The notes beneath the pieces are model-generated. The model searched no databases. It was not told the DNA's origin and was given only the letters and a program-made list of their open reading frames with translations. A DNA stretch of 64,000 nt from DAOULY01 sp034414595 (lineage in GTDB: Bacteria; Chloroflexota; Dehalococcoidia; SZUA-161; JAUWZY01), in contig DAOULY010000016.1 in assembly GCA_034414595.1 (NCBI GenBank), forward strand, positions 406,956 through 470,955, written 5' to 3'. The translations under genes and the position numbers were made by a program. Positions 51,743-61,094 of this stretch are shown here, in pieces (positions within the stretch are counted from its first letter, which is position 1; each line of letters opens with the position of its first letter).

Positions 51743-53416
51743 ATGCCATCATACCACAATTGGACAGGTTGTTTGGAGTTTGATGAGGAAAGAGACCTTC
51801 AGGAAGCTGAGGTATGGGTTATTGATGCCAAGGATTGTGTTCCTGCGCTCTATCCGCTTGAGCTATGGGGGTTATCAACAGTTAATGCACATCGTGCCAT
51901 GGGATACGGTAGTGAGATGATCTCCGCACCCATGGGCGTGCCGGTTTGGAGGACCAAAGATGGCTTCGCCTATCTCTCCAGGATAAAGCTATCAGAGGAA
52001 GAAAAAAAGCAGCGTGAGCCTATATTCAGAGAGAGAATAGCCCCCTGGATTGAAGACTTCCAAGCGCAGTGGGAGGGAAAGTTTATGCCCGAGCTCGAGG
52101 AGGGCTTTCAGCGGCTCAAGAGAGTGGATGTGGAGAAACTGACCAGCCCAGAGCTCCGGGTGTACTTTCAGGACTGGATTAACTATCTGTATCGGAGCTG
52201 GGATATCCACATGCATTGCCTCTATGCCGCATGGCACATCTACGGGCTGTTTGAAGATATATGCAAGGCACTGCTGGGTATGGACGAACAGCACCCCCAA
52301 TTCAAGGCTTTGATGTCAGGCTTTGACAACAGGATATTCCAGGTGGACCGGGAACAATATCGTCTCGGGAGCAGGGCACTCGAACTCGGGCTCAAGGAGA
52401 CATTCGAGTCCCTCCCCGATGATGAGAATCTCCTCTCGGAGTTGGCGAAAAGCGATGCAGGAAGGAAATGGCTTGAAGAATTCCATGCATTCCTCGATGA
52501 AAATGGCTGGCGGACGACACGGGTCGCTGACTACAGTACACCTACCTGGCTGGAGAAGCCAGGCCAGGCCCTGCCCAACATCAGGACAGCTATAGCCAGA
52601 GGGGGTGCTTTTACACTGGACCAAGAAGGGGTACGCTTGGCCAAACAAAGAGAGGAAGTGAAGAAGGAAGTGCTGTCCCGTGTGCCTGCAGCCAATAAGG
52701 AGATGTTTGCGAAGCTGCTAAATGCTGCCCAGTGGGTCGGCAGGTGGGCCGAGGGACATCTCTTTTACTGTGAGCACTATGCCAATGGATTGGCGCGCCA
52801 TGTGCTCAAGGAGATCGGGCAGCGGTTCGCACGGACCGGGATCATTGAAGAGCCTCGAGATGTCTATTTCCTGCTCCCGGAGGAGATCATAGTTCGAATA
52901 ATCCCCGCTGACTTTGGCAAGTTCAATTCCCGCAAGCTGGTCCAGATAAGAAAACAGCAATACGAGGAAAACCTGAAGGCCGAGCCGCCTTTCGCCATCG
53001 GGGATATGAGTAAATTGGGAGAGGTGATCAGCGATGAAGCCATCCTGCTGCGTGTGGTCGCCGGTGTCCCTGTAGTCAAGCCTGAACTCAAGGCCGACAT
53101 CTATGGTTCGAACTCAGCCCCTGGGGTTGCCGAGGGGCCAGCCCGCGTCATCATGAGCCATGAGGAGTTCCATCTGGTTCAACCAGGCGAGGTGCTGGTC
53201 ACTGTGACCACGAGTCCGACCTGGACGCCTCTTTTCGCCATAGTTAAGGGCGTTGTCACCGATACCGGCGGCGGTTTGACCCATGCCGTAATAGTGGGGC
53301 GGGAATTCGGTCTGCCTGTTGTTGCCGGAACTCAGGAGGGCACCAGGAAAATCAAGACCGGAGATAGAGTCAGAGTTGACGGCGACAACTGCTGTGTTTA
53401 TATTATCGAGCACTGA
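51743..53416 (+). CDS. PEP-utilising swivel-domain protein without ATP-grasp domain, copy 1
   Basis: 557 residues from the ATG at 51743 (GAGAGG upstream; start aligns with copy 2). The C-terminal 90 residues are the PEP-utilising mobile domain with phospho-His in DTGGGLTHAVIVGREFGLPVV (His about 514). The central part, including FLDENGWRTT and TPTWLEKPGQ, resembles the substrate domain of rifampin phosphotransferase/PEP-synthase-like enzymes. The N-terminal ATP-grasp domain that phosphorylates the His is missing. Phenylphosphate synthase is similarly split into subunits, so a partner elsewhere is possible. Confidence 0.8.
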   Translation: MPSYHNWTGCLEFDEERDLQEAEVWVIDAKDCVPALYPLELWGLSTVNAHRAMGYGSEMISAPMGVPVWRTKDGFAYLSRIKLSEEEKKQREPIFRERIAPWIEDFQAQWEGKFMPELEEGFQRLKRVDVEKLTSPELRVYFQDWINYLYRSWDIHMHCLYAAWHIYGLFEDICKALLGMDEQHPQFKALMSGFDNRIFQVDREQYRLGSRALELGLKETFESLPDDENLLSELAKSDAGRKWLEEFHAFLDENGWRTTRVADYSTPTWLEKPGQALPNIRTAIARGGAFTLDQEGVRLAKQREEVKKEVLSRVPAANKEMFAKLLNAAQWVGRWAEGHLFYCEHYANGLARHVLKEIGQRFARTGIIEEPRDVYFLLPEEIIVRIIPADFGKFNSRKLVQIRKQQYEENLKAEPPFAIGDMSKLGEVISDEAILLRVVAGVPVVKPELKADIYGSNSAPGVAEGPARVIMSHEEFHLVQPGEVLVTVTTSPTWTPLFAIVKGVVTDTGGGLTHAVIVGREFGLPVVAGTQEGTRKIKTGDRVRVDGDNCCVYIIEH

Positions 53417-53533
53417 TGCCGAGGGACAAGCTATCATGGGCAAATATGAACCGTTGCCCACAAAAGGGGTGAAGAATGGTTTAACCGGACTTTGGTCAGA
53501 CTTGCCAGGAACGAAAAGAAGGAGGAACGCAAA

Positions 53534-55183
53534 ATGCCATACGATATGCCGATATACGACTATGATGAGGAAAGGGATGGGAAACATTGTTGGCTTTCTG
53601 GAGCGCAGTGGGATACACCGCCATGGACGCCGCTGTTTACCGAGCTGTGGTATACCAACGCTTCCTGGCTTGGGATAAATTGGGGCTATGACAGGGATTG
53701 TCTGCCCACGAGCAAGGGCTGGAACTGGAAAGTGAAGAATGGCCGCTTCTATATAACAGTGCTGCTGACAACCGAGGAAGAGCGGAAGGCACGTGAGCCA
53801 ATATGGCGGCAGCGGATGGCTCCCGTTTTTGATGACCCCTTTGGCCATTGGGCAGGCCTTCGTGAGGAGATGGTGCAACTCTCTGCCCGCCTTTCCCAGT
53901 CCCAGGTCAACATGGAGAAGATGACCAACATGGAGCTCATGGATAATTTCTACGATTGCTGGAACTCCCAAAGGCGGGTGAACCAAATACACCATTGGCC
54001 CATGGGGACCTTCAATCAAGCGCTCCTGCTATTTCAGATCATGCTCGGGGAGCTAACTGGAATCCCCGCTTGGGACCCCAAGTTCTCCAAGCTGGTAGCA
54101 GGCTTTGACAACTCGATACTTCAGTCCAACAAGGGGCTGGCTGAACTCGCAACCAGTGCTATGGAGCTGAAGCTCGAGGACAAATTTAAGCTCCCGGATC
54201 AAGAGGTGCTCGCGGCAATGGAGCAAAGCGATGCTGGAAAGCAATGGCTGGGCCAATTACAGGAGTATCTGAAGGTCTGGGGTTTGAGGCGGGCGCGGTG
54301 CATCGAATTCTGCACCCCAACCTGGATCGAACAGCCGGACTTGGCCATACCGGAGATTAAGCATATGATGGCTACTGGAGGGGCTCACGCTCCAGAACTG
54401 CAACGGGAGCGCCTGATCAGAGAAAGGGAGGATACGGAGAAGGAAGTGCTGGCCATGGTCCCTGAAGGGCAAAGGGACTGGTTTGAGAAGCTGATGAGGT
54501 GTGCTCAAACGGCCGGCATTTTCAGCGAGGATCATGTTTATTGGGTGGAGTTCAATCCCCTTTCCCCTCTGAGGTTGGCCGCTATGGAAGCGGCGCGGAG
54601 GTTTGTCCGCGGTGGGACCATGGAGACCCCGGATGACATATTCTACCTCCTGCACTACGAGATAGTACACGCACTTCAACTTCATAACGACATGTTTGAT
54701 ATGCGCCCACTGGTGAACAGGCGCAGGGAGGAATATCAGAGATCTCCCTTTGAGACGCCGATAGTCATCGGTGATGTGAGCAGACTGCCGGAGCTTACGG
54801 CAGCAGATCCGATATTCAATGTCGGCATCTCTCCACAGATCGCCAAGCCAGAGGAGGTCGGAGCTACTCTGGTCGGAGCTGCTGGTGCTCCCGGGGTGGC
54901 TGAGGGGATCGCCCGTGTGGTATATGGTCCTGAGCAACTGGGTGAGCTTCAACAGGGCGAGGTCCTGGTGGCCATATTTACTAACCCCGCTTGGACCCCG
55001 GCCTTCGGCGTAGTCAAAGCGGTGGTAACGGATGTAGGCGGTGCCCTAGCCCACGCCGCAATAGTGGGACGGGAGTATGGCATCCCTGTTGTCGTTGGTA
55101 CCATGGAGGCCACCCAGAAGATCAAGAGCGGGCAGAAGGTAAGGGTTGACGGCAATATGCTCAGGGTCTATGTTATTGAATAA
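53534..55183 (+). CDS. PEP-utilising swivel-domain protein, copy 2
   Basis: 549 residues from the ATG at 53534, set by AAGGAGG at 53519-53525. Same architecture as copy 1, with the His in DVGGALAHAAIVGREYGIPVV (about residue 507) and the central TPTWIEQPDLA region. The two copies are clearly paralogous but strongly diverged outside the swivel domain, consistent with two subunits of one enzyme or two substrates. Copy 2 follows copy 1 after 117 bp and no terminator is seen between them. Confidence 0.8.
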   Translation: MPYDMPIYDYDEERDGKHCWLSGAQWDTPPWTPLFTELWYTNASWLGINWGYDRDCLPTSKGWNWKVKNGRFYITVLLTTEEERKAREPIWRQRMAPVFDDPFGHWAGLREEMVQLSARLSQSQVNMEKMTNMELMDNFYDCWNSQRRVNQIHHWPMGTFNQALLLFQIMLGELTGIPAWDPKFSKLVAGFDNSILQSNKGLAELATSAMELKLEDKFKLPDQEVLAAMEQSDAGKQWLGQLQEYLKVWGLRRARCIEFCTPTWIEQPDLAIPEIKHMMATGGAHAPELQRERLIREREDTEKEVLAMVPEGQRDWFEKLMRCAQTAGIFSEDHVYWVEFNPLSPLRLAAMEAARRFVRGGTMETPDDIFYLLHYEIVHALQLHNDMFDMRPLVNRRREEYQRSPFETPIVIGDVSRLPELTAADPIFNVGISPQIAKPEEVGATLVGAAGAPGVAEGIARVVYGPEQLGELQQGEVLVAIFTNPAWTPAFGVVKAVVTDVGGALAHAAIVGREYGIPVVVGTMEATQKIKSGQKVRVDGNMLRVYVIE

Positions 55184-55633
55184 TGATGGTACCGGGACCA
55201 TAGCCTGAGATAGTGCCTGCCAGCTTTTCATTGGCCTGGCTAAGGGTACTTGGAGGGTAGAATAGGGCCATCAACGCTGAGAAGCAAGCGATCAGTGAAT
55301 AGAAGGTAGTCTCTAGGATATTCAGAAGCTGCTGGGTCATGTGTACCCAAAATTCGTAACGAAGACGGGGCCGTCGACATCGAAACTGATGCTATCCGAG
55401 CGTCTCAGCTCAGGTGTTGCTCTTGAAGGACATACCTACCGCGGGAGGTCTATATTTCCCTAAGCGGTCGAGGTATCGTTTGAGTAGAGCATCTGCCCAG
55501 AGGGCTCTCCTGGGATCGGACATGCTCCATGATAGATTATAGAAGATAGAGAGTCCCATATACATCCCAAGCTGACATCCTTTATAATAGCCTCAGTCAT
55601 GGCCAATATGGCAACACTATGGCGAGGTGCATT
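55184..55633. other. Intergenic region before the UbiD gene
   Basis: No convincing gene on either strand; short frames of about 50 codons lack good ribosome-binding sites. A TATAAT at 55583-55588 is a plausible -10 box for the UbiD gene, without a good -35. Confidence 0.5.
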
Positions 55634-57058
55634 ATGCCATACGATAGTCTGAGAGAATTCCTTGACAAATTGGAGTCCGAGGGAGAGCTCAAGCGGGTAA
55701 AAAGAGAGGTCCATTGGAATCTGGAACTAAGCCATATAGCCAGGCTAAGCGAGTCACGGAGAGGCCCAGCTTTACTATTCGAGAGTGTGAAGGATCACCC
55801 GGGAAAGCGCGTGGTCGTTAACGTGCTTGATTCCAAGGAGAGATTAGCCCTAGCCCTAGAGGTCGATCCCCACAGTCGGCTCCTGGACCTGGCCAAACAT
55901 TGGCTGACACGCGTCGACAGCAGAAGAGTGCCTCCCGAGTGGGTTGATTCCAGTGCCGATAGAGACAACATCTCTATCGGCACTGATGTTGACTTATACG
56001 AACTGCCAGCGCCGTGGTTCTATCCTGGTGATGGCGGCCGCTACCTGGGCACGGCCGGCTGCCTTATTACAAGAAACTTGCACACAGGACGGATTAACGT
56101 CGGCACTTACCGGGGCATGATCGCCGATAAGGACAAGATGACCCAGGTCTTCATGCCAAGTAGGGATGCCGAGGCTGACCTCCAGGCCTATGCCGACATT
56201 GGCAAACCCATGCCGGTGGCGTGGGTTGCAGGAATTATCCCCGAGATCTTCCTTTGTTCCAGTTTCGTTTTCCCCTCCGGTGTGAGTGAATATGACTTGG
56301 CCGGGGCGTTGCGAGACAAGCCTATCAAAGTAACAAAGGGGAAGATAGTCGATCTACCCATTCCCGTTGAAGCGGAGATTGTTCTTGAGGGCGAGATCGT
56401 TCCTGGAAAGAGATTGCCAGAGGGGCCCTTCGGCGAGTTTACAGGCTATTACTCAGGTAAGAAGACCAGTGAGCCAAGGGAGTATATTGAAGTCAAGGCC
56501 ATGTCCTATCGCGATAACCCTATTCTATGGGCTAGCACTGCTGGCAGCCCAGTTTCCGATACTCACATGATGGGAAGCTTATGTTACACAGCATCTTTAT
56601 GGAGTGAACTCCAGAAGACGGGCATTCCTGGCATCAAGAGCGTCTATTGCCCGCCCGCTGGCGGCGGCAGGATGATGGCCATTGTCTCCCTGGAACAAAT
56701 GTATTCCGGCCACCCAACACAGGTGGGACTGGCCGCCTTCGCCTCAGTTACTGGAAGCAATCATGGCCTCAAGACCGTGCTCGTGGTGGACGCTGACATC
56801 GACCCTGAGAACATAGATCAAGTGCTATACGCCATGAGTTTCAGATGCCAACCGGAAAGGAGCGTGCAAATCCCTGGTCGAAGCAGGTTATCTCTGCTGG
56901 AGCCTCCCCTGCCCGCTGAGGCTCGACTTATGACCTCCCGCATGCTGATCGATGCTTGCCTCCCCTATGAGTGGGCGGAAAAACCGGCGCCGGTTGTTCT
57001 CGATAGGGAGACGACCGGGAAAATAGAGAGTCAGTGGGACCAATATTTCACTGATTAG
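55634..57058 (+). CDS. UbiD-family prenyl-FMN (de)carboxylase
   Basis: 474 residues from the ATG at 55634 (GAGGTG 7 bp upstream; an ATG at 55619 is possible). UbiD enzymes add or remove carboxyl groups on aromatic or unsaturated acids using prenylated FMN. The motif NVGTYRGMI holds the active-site Arg and EGPFGEFTGYYSGK the two catalytic Glu. No UbiX (prenyl-FMN synthase) is in the window. Next to PEP-utilising swivel proteins the arrangement recalls anaerobic phenol metabolism (phenylphosphate synthase and carboxylase), an inference. It could also be a stand-alone aryl decarboxylase. Confidence 0.88.
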   Translation: MPYDSLREFLDKLESEGELKRVKREVHWNLELSHIARLSESRRGPALLFESVKDHPGKRVVVNVLDSKERLALALEVDPHSRLLDLAKHWLTRVDSRRVPPEWVDSSADRDNISIGTDVDLYELPAPWFYPGDGGRYLGTAGCLITRNLHTGRINVGTYRGMIADKDKMTQVFMPSRDAEADLQAYADIGKPMPVAWVAGIIPEIFLCSSFVFPSGVSEYDLAGALRDKPIKVTKGKIVDLPIPVEAEIVLEGEIVPGKRLPEGPFGEFTGYYSGKKTSEPREYIEVKAMSYRDNPILWASTAGSPVSDTHMMGSLCYTASLWSELQKTGIPGIKSVYCPPAGGGRMMAIVSLEQMYSGHPTQVGLAAFASVTGSNHGLKTVLVVDADIDPENIDQVLYAMSFRCQPERSVQIPGRSRLSLLEPPLPAEARLMTSRMLIDACLPYEWAEKPAPVVLDRETTGKIESQWDQYFTD

Positions 57059-57099
57059 CGTAATCCTGTCCCATGATAAGAAAAAGGAGGCCGAGATAA

Positions 57100-58764
57100 A
57101 TGGCAGATGCCAGCTACGATGTGGTAATAGTGGGAGGTGGACATAACGGATTGGTCACCGGCTGTTACATTGCTCTGAACGGTCTATCGGTGGCAGTTTT
57201 TGAAAGGCAGCACGAATTAGGGGGCGGCGCCTGCTCTGAGGAACTCCCCCTCCCCGGATTTGTGAGCAATCCCTGTGCTCACACTACCAGCTTCCACCGC
57301 TATCCTGTTTATTCCGACTTTGCACTCGCTGAGATGGGCCTGGATCTGATTTTCCCCACCGTGGGCACAGGGGCCACATTTCCCGATGGCACAGCGATAA
57401 CCCCGTACCCGGCCTGGATAGTGAGCGACAAGGTGGCAGGCAAGATCGAATTCTCACCGAAGAACGCTGAGAGAACCTGCAACTCCATTGCCAGGATATC
57501 ACAGAGAGATGCCGAGACAGCGCAATTCCTCTATGAGAAGCTCCACACCAAATGGTTACCCGCTATTGCTGAGGTGAGCTATAATCCGCCAAAACCCTGG
57601 GGCCAGAAGAATGCCATAGAGAACCTGATGGACGACCCCGACAGCGGCTTTGAGCCCGTTTACTCGGTGATGACCTCAGAGCAGTTGGCACGTGAGTTCT
57701 GGGAGAGCCCGGAGATGCAATGTTTCTTCATCAGGCGACTCATGGCGACCATTGGACTTTTTGGGGAGTCTGTGCTCGGGGCTGTAAATGCAGCAGCATC
57801 GGTCACCATAGCCCTCTCCGTCAACCCTCCCTCGATTCCCACAGGTGGCACCCATTCCATAACTCATGCCCTGCAACGAGCACTTAGCAAGCAGGGAGGA
57901 AAATTCTTCGTCCACAGTGAGGTGGATAAGGTGCTTATTGAGAATGGCACGGCCAGAGGCATCCGCCTGACAGACGGGACTGAGATCGAGGCTAAGAAAA
58001 TGGTCATCAGTAATCTGGATATCGACCAGACCATCAACAGGCTCATCGGGTCTGATCAGGTGAGCCCCAAGATAGCGAGAAGGGCCAGGAATGTCAAATG
58101 CGACCAGGGATGTATTTTCTGGGCCAACGTGGCCCTGAATGAGTTGCCTCGCTATAAGGCCGAGGACTACGATCCTGAATTCTACTGGTGCTATAACAAG
58201 GTAGTCCTGCCCAAGGACCCGGACTATATAGCCTCAAAACATAAGGCTGAGATCTGGTGCTACGGGATCCCGAAGCAATTAGCTTTATACGTTTGTGAGG
58301 ATACTCGCTGGACTGCGGCCAAATCGCCTGAGGGAAAGCACAATGTCCTGGTAGAGAACTACACAGCCCCGCGCAGACTTTTCTCGGAAAGGGAATGGCT
58401 GAAAATGAAAGCCCAGTTCGCAGAAGAGCTGATAAGGCAGTGGCAATGGTATGCCCCGAATATGACCAGGGATAACATCCTTGGCTTCTACACCAACACT
58501 CCAGATGATGTGGAAAAAAGAAATATAAACATGCACCAGGGACAGATGCTGGTACAGGACATGACGGCCTCGCAGATGGATAGGTTCAGACCCATCCCGG
58601 AGCTATCCAGCTACAGGATGCCGGTTAGCAATATGTATCTTGCCTCAGCAGCGGCCTCCGGCGGCGGTGCACTCCGCAGCTTTAGTGGCCATATCTGCTA
58701 TAAGGTGATAGCACAGGATTTTGGGCTGAGGAAGGTTTGGGAAGAGAAGGGACGCCCTTATTAG
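57100..58764 (+). CDS. Phytoene-desaturase-like FAD oxidoreductase, copy 2
   Basis: 554 residues. FAD motif DVVIVGGGHNGLVTGCYIALNGL, FERQHELGGGACSEE, and a conserved FAD-contacting C-terminus (GGALRSFSGHICYKVIAQDFG). About half identical to the 26.7 kb copy. It has AAAAAGGAGG before its start and lies 41 bp after the UbiD gene, so both are likely one transcript and may act on the same substrate. Substrate unknown. Confidence 0.78.
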   Translation: MADASYDVVIVGGGHNGLVTGCYIALNGLSVAVFERQHELGGGACSEELPLPGFVSNPCAHTTSFHRYPVYSDFALAEMGLDLIFPTVGTGATFPDGTAITPYPAWIVSDKVAGKIEFSPKNAERTCNSIARISQRDAETAQFLYEKLHTKWLPAIAEVSYNPPKPWGQKNAIENLMDDPDSGFEPVYSVMTSEQLAREFWESPEMQCFFIRRLMATIGLFGESVLGAVNAAASVTIALSVNPPSIPTGGTHSITHALQRALSKQGGKFFVHSEVDKVLIENGTARGIRLTDGTEIEAKKMVISNLDIDQTINRLIGSDQVSPKIARRARNVKCDQGCIFWANVALNELPRYKAEDYDPEFYWCYNKVVLPKDPDYIASKHKAEIWCYGIPKQLALYVCEDTRWTAAKSPEGKHNVLVENYTAPRRLFSEREWLKMKAQFAEELIRQWQWYAPNMTRDNILGFYTNTPDDVEKRNINMHQGQMLVQDMTASQMDRFRPIPELSSYRMPVSNMYLASAAASGGGALRSFSGHICYKVIAQDFGLRKVWEEKGRPY

Positions 58765-58811
58765 TGAAAATAGGGAACTGAGCCCTATGAACTCAGGTGC
58801 GTGCCCGATTT

Positions 58812-59210
58812 CTACCTCACCACTGATGTTATGCAATCGACAACCTCTGCTATGGGACGTCCCGGCCCGAAAACGCCTCTAACACCCATCTCCAGCATTT
58901 TGGCTGCATACTCTGGGGCAAAGACGCCACCAACCACGACTTGGACATCTTCCATATGCTGTTCCTTCAGTAACTTCATCACGGTTGACACTACATGTAG
59001 TGCTGCCCCGCTATACAAGCTCAAGCCAATCGCGTCCACAGCCTCCTGTAGAGCCACTTGGACTACCTCTTCCGGGACTCGGTATCTGATAAAGACCACC
59101 TCCACCCCCAGATTCCTAAGCACCTGGGCTACGTATCTTATGCCGCGATCATGGGTGTCCATATCAGATTTGGCGAGGAGCACTTTCAGCTTGTCAGTAG
59201 ACGTAGCCAT
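58812..59210 (-). CDS. Acyl-CoA mutase small subunit (B12-binding domain)
   Basis: 132 residues from the ATG at 59210, preceded by AGGAGGTCC and overlapping the large-subunit stop. Rossmann-like cobalamin domain with the base-off motif DTHDRG (DxHxxG), a Ser-containing GLSLYSG stretch and the C-terminal VVVGGVFAP and FGPGRPIAEVV. The separate small subunit matches isobutyryl- and hydroxyisobutyryl-CoA mutases, not the fused methylmalonyl-CoA mutase. Confidence 0.88.
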   Translation of the reverse strand: MATSTDKLKVLLAKSDMDTHDRGIRYVAQVLRNLGVEVVFIRYRVPEEVVQVALQEAVDAIGLSLYSGAALHVVSTVMKLLKEQHMEDVQVVVGGVFAPEYAAKMLEMGVRGVFGPGRPIAEVVDCITSVVR

Positions 59211-60894
59211 AGCCAAGGACCTCCTGAAGCGTTCGCTGCACTTCCCCAACAGTAGCATCTGCCATGAATGCCTCGATCATGGCGGGCATGAGGCAACCAC
59301 AAGAGTCGGGCCAATCAGCGGCGATTCTTTGCGCTGCTGCCCTGACCTCAGTGAGTGCCCGCGCCGCATTTACCTGGTCACGATCAGCCTTGAATTTCCT
59401 CACTCGAGCTATGGCTTCTTCTTCCACATTGGGGTCGAGTTGCCATGCCTGGACTCTCGGCTGTTCTGGCAGCCTGTATCTATTTAGCCCGACAATGACC
59501 TTTTCGCCATTGTCTATCTTTCGCTGCCGCTCGTTAAAAGAACTCTGCAGCATAGTCATGAACCAGCCGTCTTCCCAGCACTTGAGGTAGCCTCCGCGCT
59601 TATCTATCTCCTGCAAGATCTTTGTGGCCTCATCTTCTATCCTGCTCGTCAGCCACTCGATGTAGTATGAACCGCCCAAGGGATCGATAGCGTTGGCTAT
59701 GTCCGTTTCATGATAAAGTATCTGCTGGATCCTGACGGCAATCTGCGCCGCTTCCTCTGTAGGGATAGCCAGAGCCTCGTCATGGCTGACTGTAAACAAG
59801 CCCTCTACCCCAGCCAGCACGCTGGCCAGGGCCATAATGGTAACGCGGATGATGTTGTTGAGGGGCTCCTGGGCCACTAACATTGAGCCACCTGTCTGAG
59901 TAGAAGTCCAGCAGCATAGTGATTCCAGCTTATTGCAACCGAACTTCTCCTTGAAGACCTTGGCCCACAGTCTGCGCCGGGCCCGAAATTTGGCGATCTG
60001 CTCCAAGAAATTCATACTGACATGTTCGTGGCCATAGAGTCTGGAAACTATGTCATCTGGCTCAAGCCCAGTCTTCATACATTCCTCGGTGATTGCCACA
60101 GCTGTGGCGGTGAAGAGCGCGACCTCCTGGACCGCCGTGGCTCCAGCTTCAGCGATGGAGTACCCTATAAGACATTGAGGTCGCACCAGGGGCAAGAAGT
60201 CATGGCAGTATTTAATGAGCTCTGCTATCAATTTCATGGCGCTATGGGGAGAGAAGGGAATCTGGTCGGCAAACCAGCGATAAAGTTGATTATTGCACTT
60301 AGCACGCAATTTGTGCTGTGGCACCCCTCGCCTCTTCGCATATGCTATGTACAAGGCGAAGCACGCCATTGAGGTATCGTGAGCAACGAATACAGTTTCC
60401 ATCTCGTCAAGAGAGGACCCATCGAACATCGCCTCCATATCTCTCATAGTGGAAATTGAAACGCCATCACGCCCAACCCAGCCCCAGGCTGCAGGTTCGT
60501 CAGGATCATATCCTCGCATCGTCGGGTAGTCGGCGACAAAAGTGCAAGGTGCGGGTCTGTCCGTGCCAACGCCCTGAGACATGCCAAGGCTTGCCAGGAA
60601 TTCCTCTCTTCTCCGGGTATCGTCTGCGTTGCCCAAGCCCAGAGCGATTCTCATCATCCATGGTTTGACCTGATATTGAAGTGGGCTATGTCCCCGGGTA
60701 AACGGATATTCACCGGGCAGCCCGATGTCTTTGTACTCGATGCCATTGATATCCGCGGGAGTATACACTGGCTTTACTTCAATGCCTGAGTCTGTGACTA
60801 CTCTGAATTCCCTCCCGCCGTATAGCTCTGCGCACCTTTGCTGCCACCTTTCCTCCATTGCCTTGTTTTCATCCAACACCGAATTGGAGAACAT
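59194..60894 (-). CDS. AdoCbl-dependent acyl-CoA mutase large subunit, substrate unknown
   Basis: 566 residues, the length of IcmA/HcmA. GEYPFTRG, KPWMMRIALG, PTMRGYDPD and TSTQTGGSMLVAQEPLNNIIR match the family. In methylmalonyl-CoA mutase the RPWTIRQYAGF segment carries Tyr89, which is Phe in isobutyryl-CoA and Ile in hydroxyisobutyryl-CoA mutase. Here the aligned residue is Ala84, so the pocket should accept a bulkier acyl group. The start has GGAGGTGG upstream. MeaB at 9.7 kb could be its chaperone. Product family is inferred, substrate unknown. Confidence 0.85.
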   Translation of the reverse strand: MFSNSVLDENKAMEERWQQRCAELYGGREFRVVTDSGIEVKPVYTPADINGIEYKDIGLPGEYPFTRGHSPLQYQVKPWMMRIALGLGNADDTRRREEFLASLGMSQGVGTDRPAPCTFVADYPTMRGYDPDEPAAWGWVGRDGVSISTMRDMEAMFDGSSLDEMETVFVAHDTSMACFALYIAYAKRRGVPQHKLRAKCNNQLYRWFADQIPFSPHSAMKLIAELIKYCHDFLPLVRPQCLIGYSIAEAGATAVQEVALFTATAVAITEECMKTGLEPDDIVSRLYGHEHVSMNFLEQIAKFRARRRLWAKVFKEKFGCNKLESLCCWTSTQTGGSMLVAQEPLNNIIRVTIMALASVLAGVEGLFTVSHDEALAIPTEEAAQIAVRIQQILYHETDIANAIDPLGGSYYIEWLTSRIEDEATKILQEIDKRGGYLKCWEDGWFMTMLQSSFNERQRKIDNGEKVIVGLNRYRLPEQPRVQAWQLDPNVEEEAIARVRKFKADRDQVNAARALTEVRAAAQRIAADWPDSCGCLMPAMIEAFMADATVGEVQRTLQEVLGYGYVY

Positions 60895-60949
60895 GAGCCA
60901 CCTCCTTCTAACCTAACTGCAGGGTCTCCTCAACCACCATTCCACCCAG

Positions 60950-60977
60950 AGTATAGCACCCCAGTTGTCGTCGTCAA
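60950..60977 (-). promoter_or_regulatory. Promoter of the acyl-CoA mutase genes
   Basis: Minus-strand TTGACG (60977-60972), 16-bp spacer, TATACT (60955-60950). Start near 60943, about 50 nt before the ATG. Confidence 0.6.
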
Positions 60978-61094
60978 CTTCTATTTCATAACCCACCTCT
61001 GTCTTCCCAGAGTTATCTACGTTGCCCAATTCGCTGGAATCTTCAAACGGCGATTACCAAAGAGGTCAGAACAGTATAACCGCAGATTTCACTG

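Noticed and set aside
55180..55340. Minus-strand 50-codon hydrophobic frame
   Set aside because: It overlaps the end of PEP protein 2 and lacks a good ribosome-binding site; coding potential is not persuasive.
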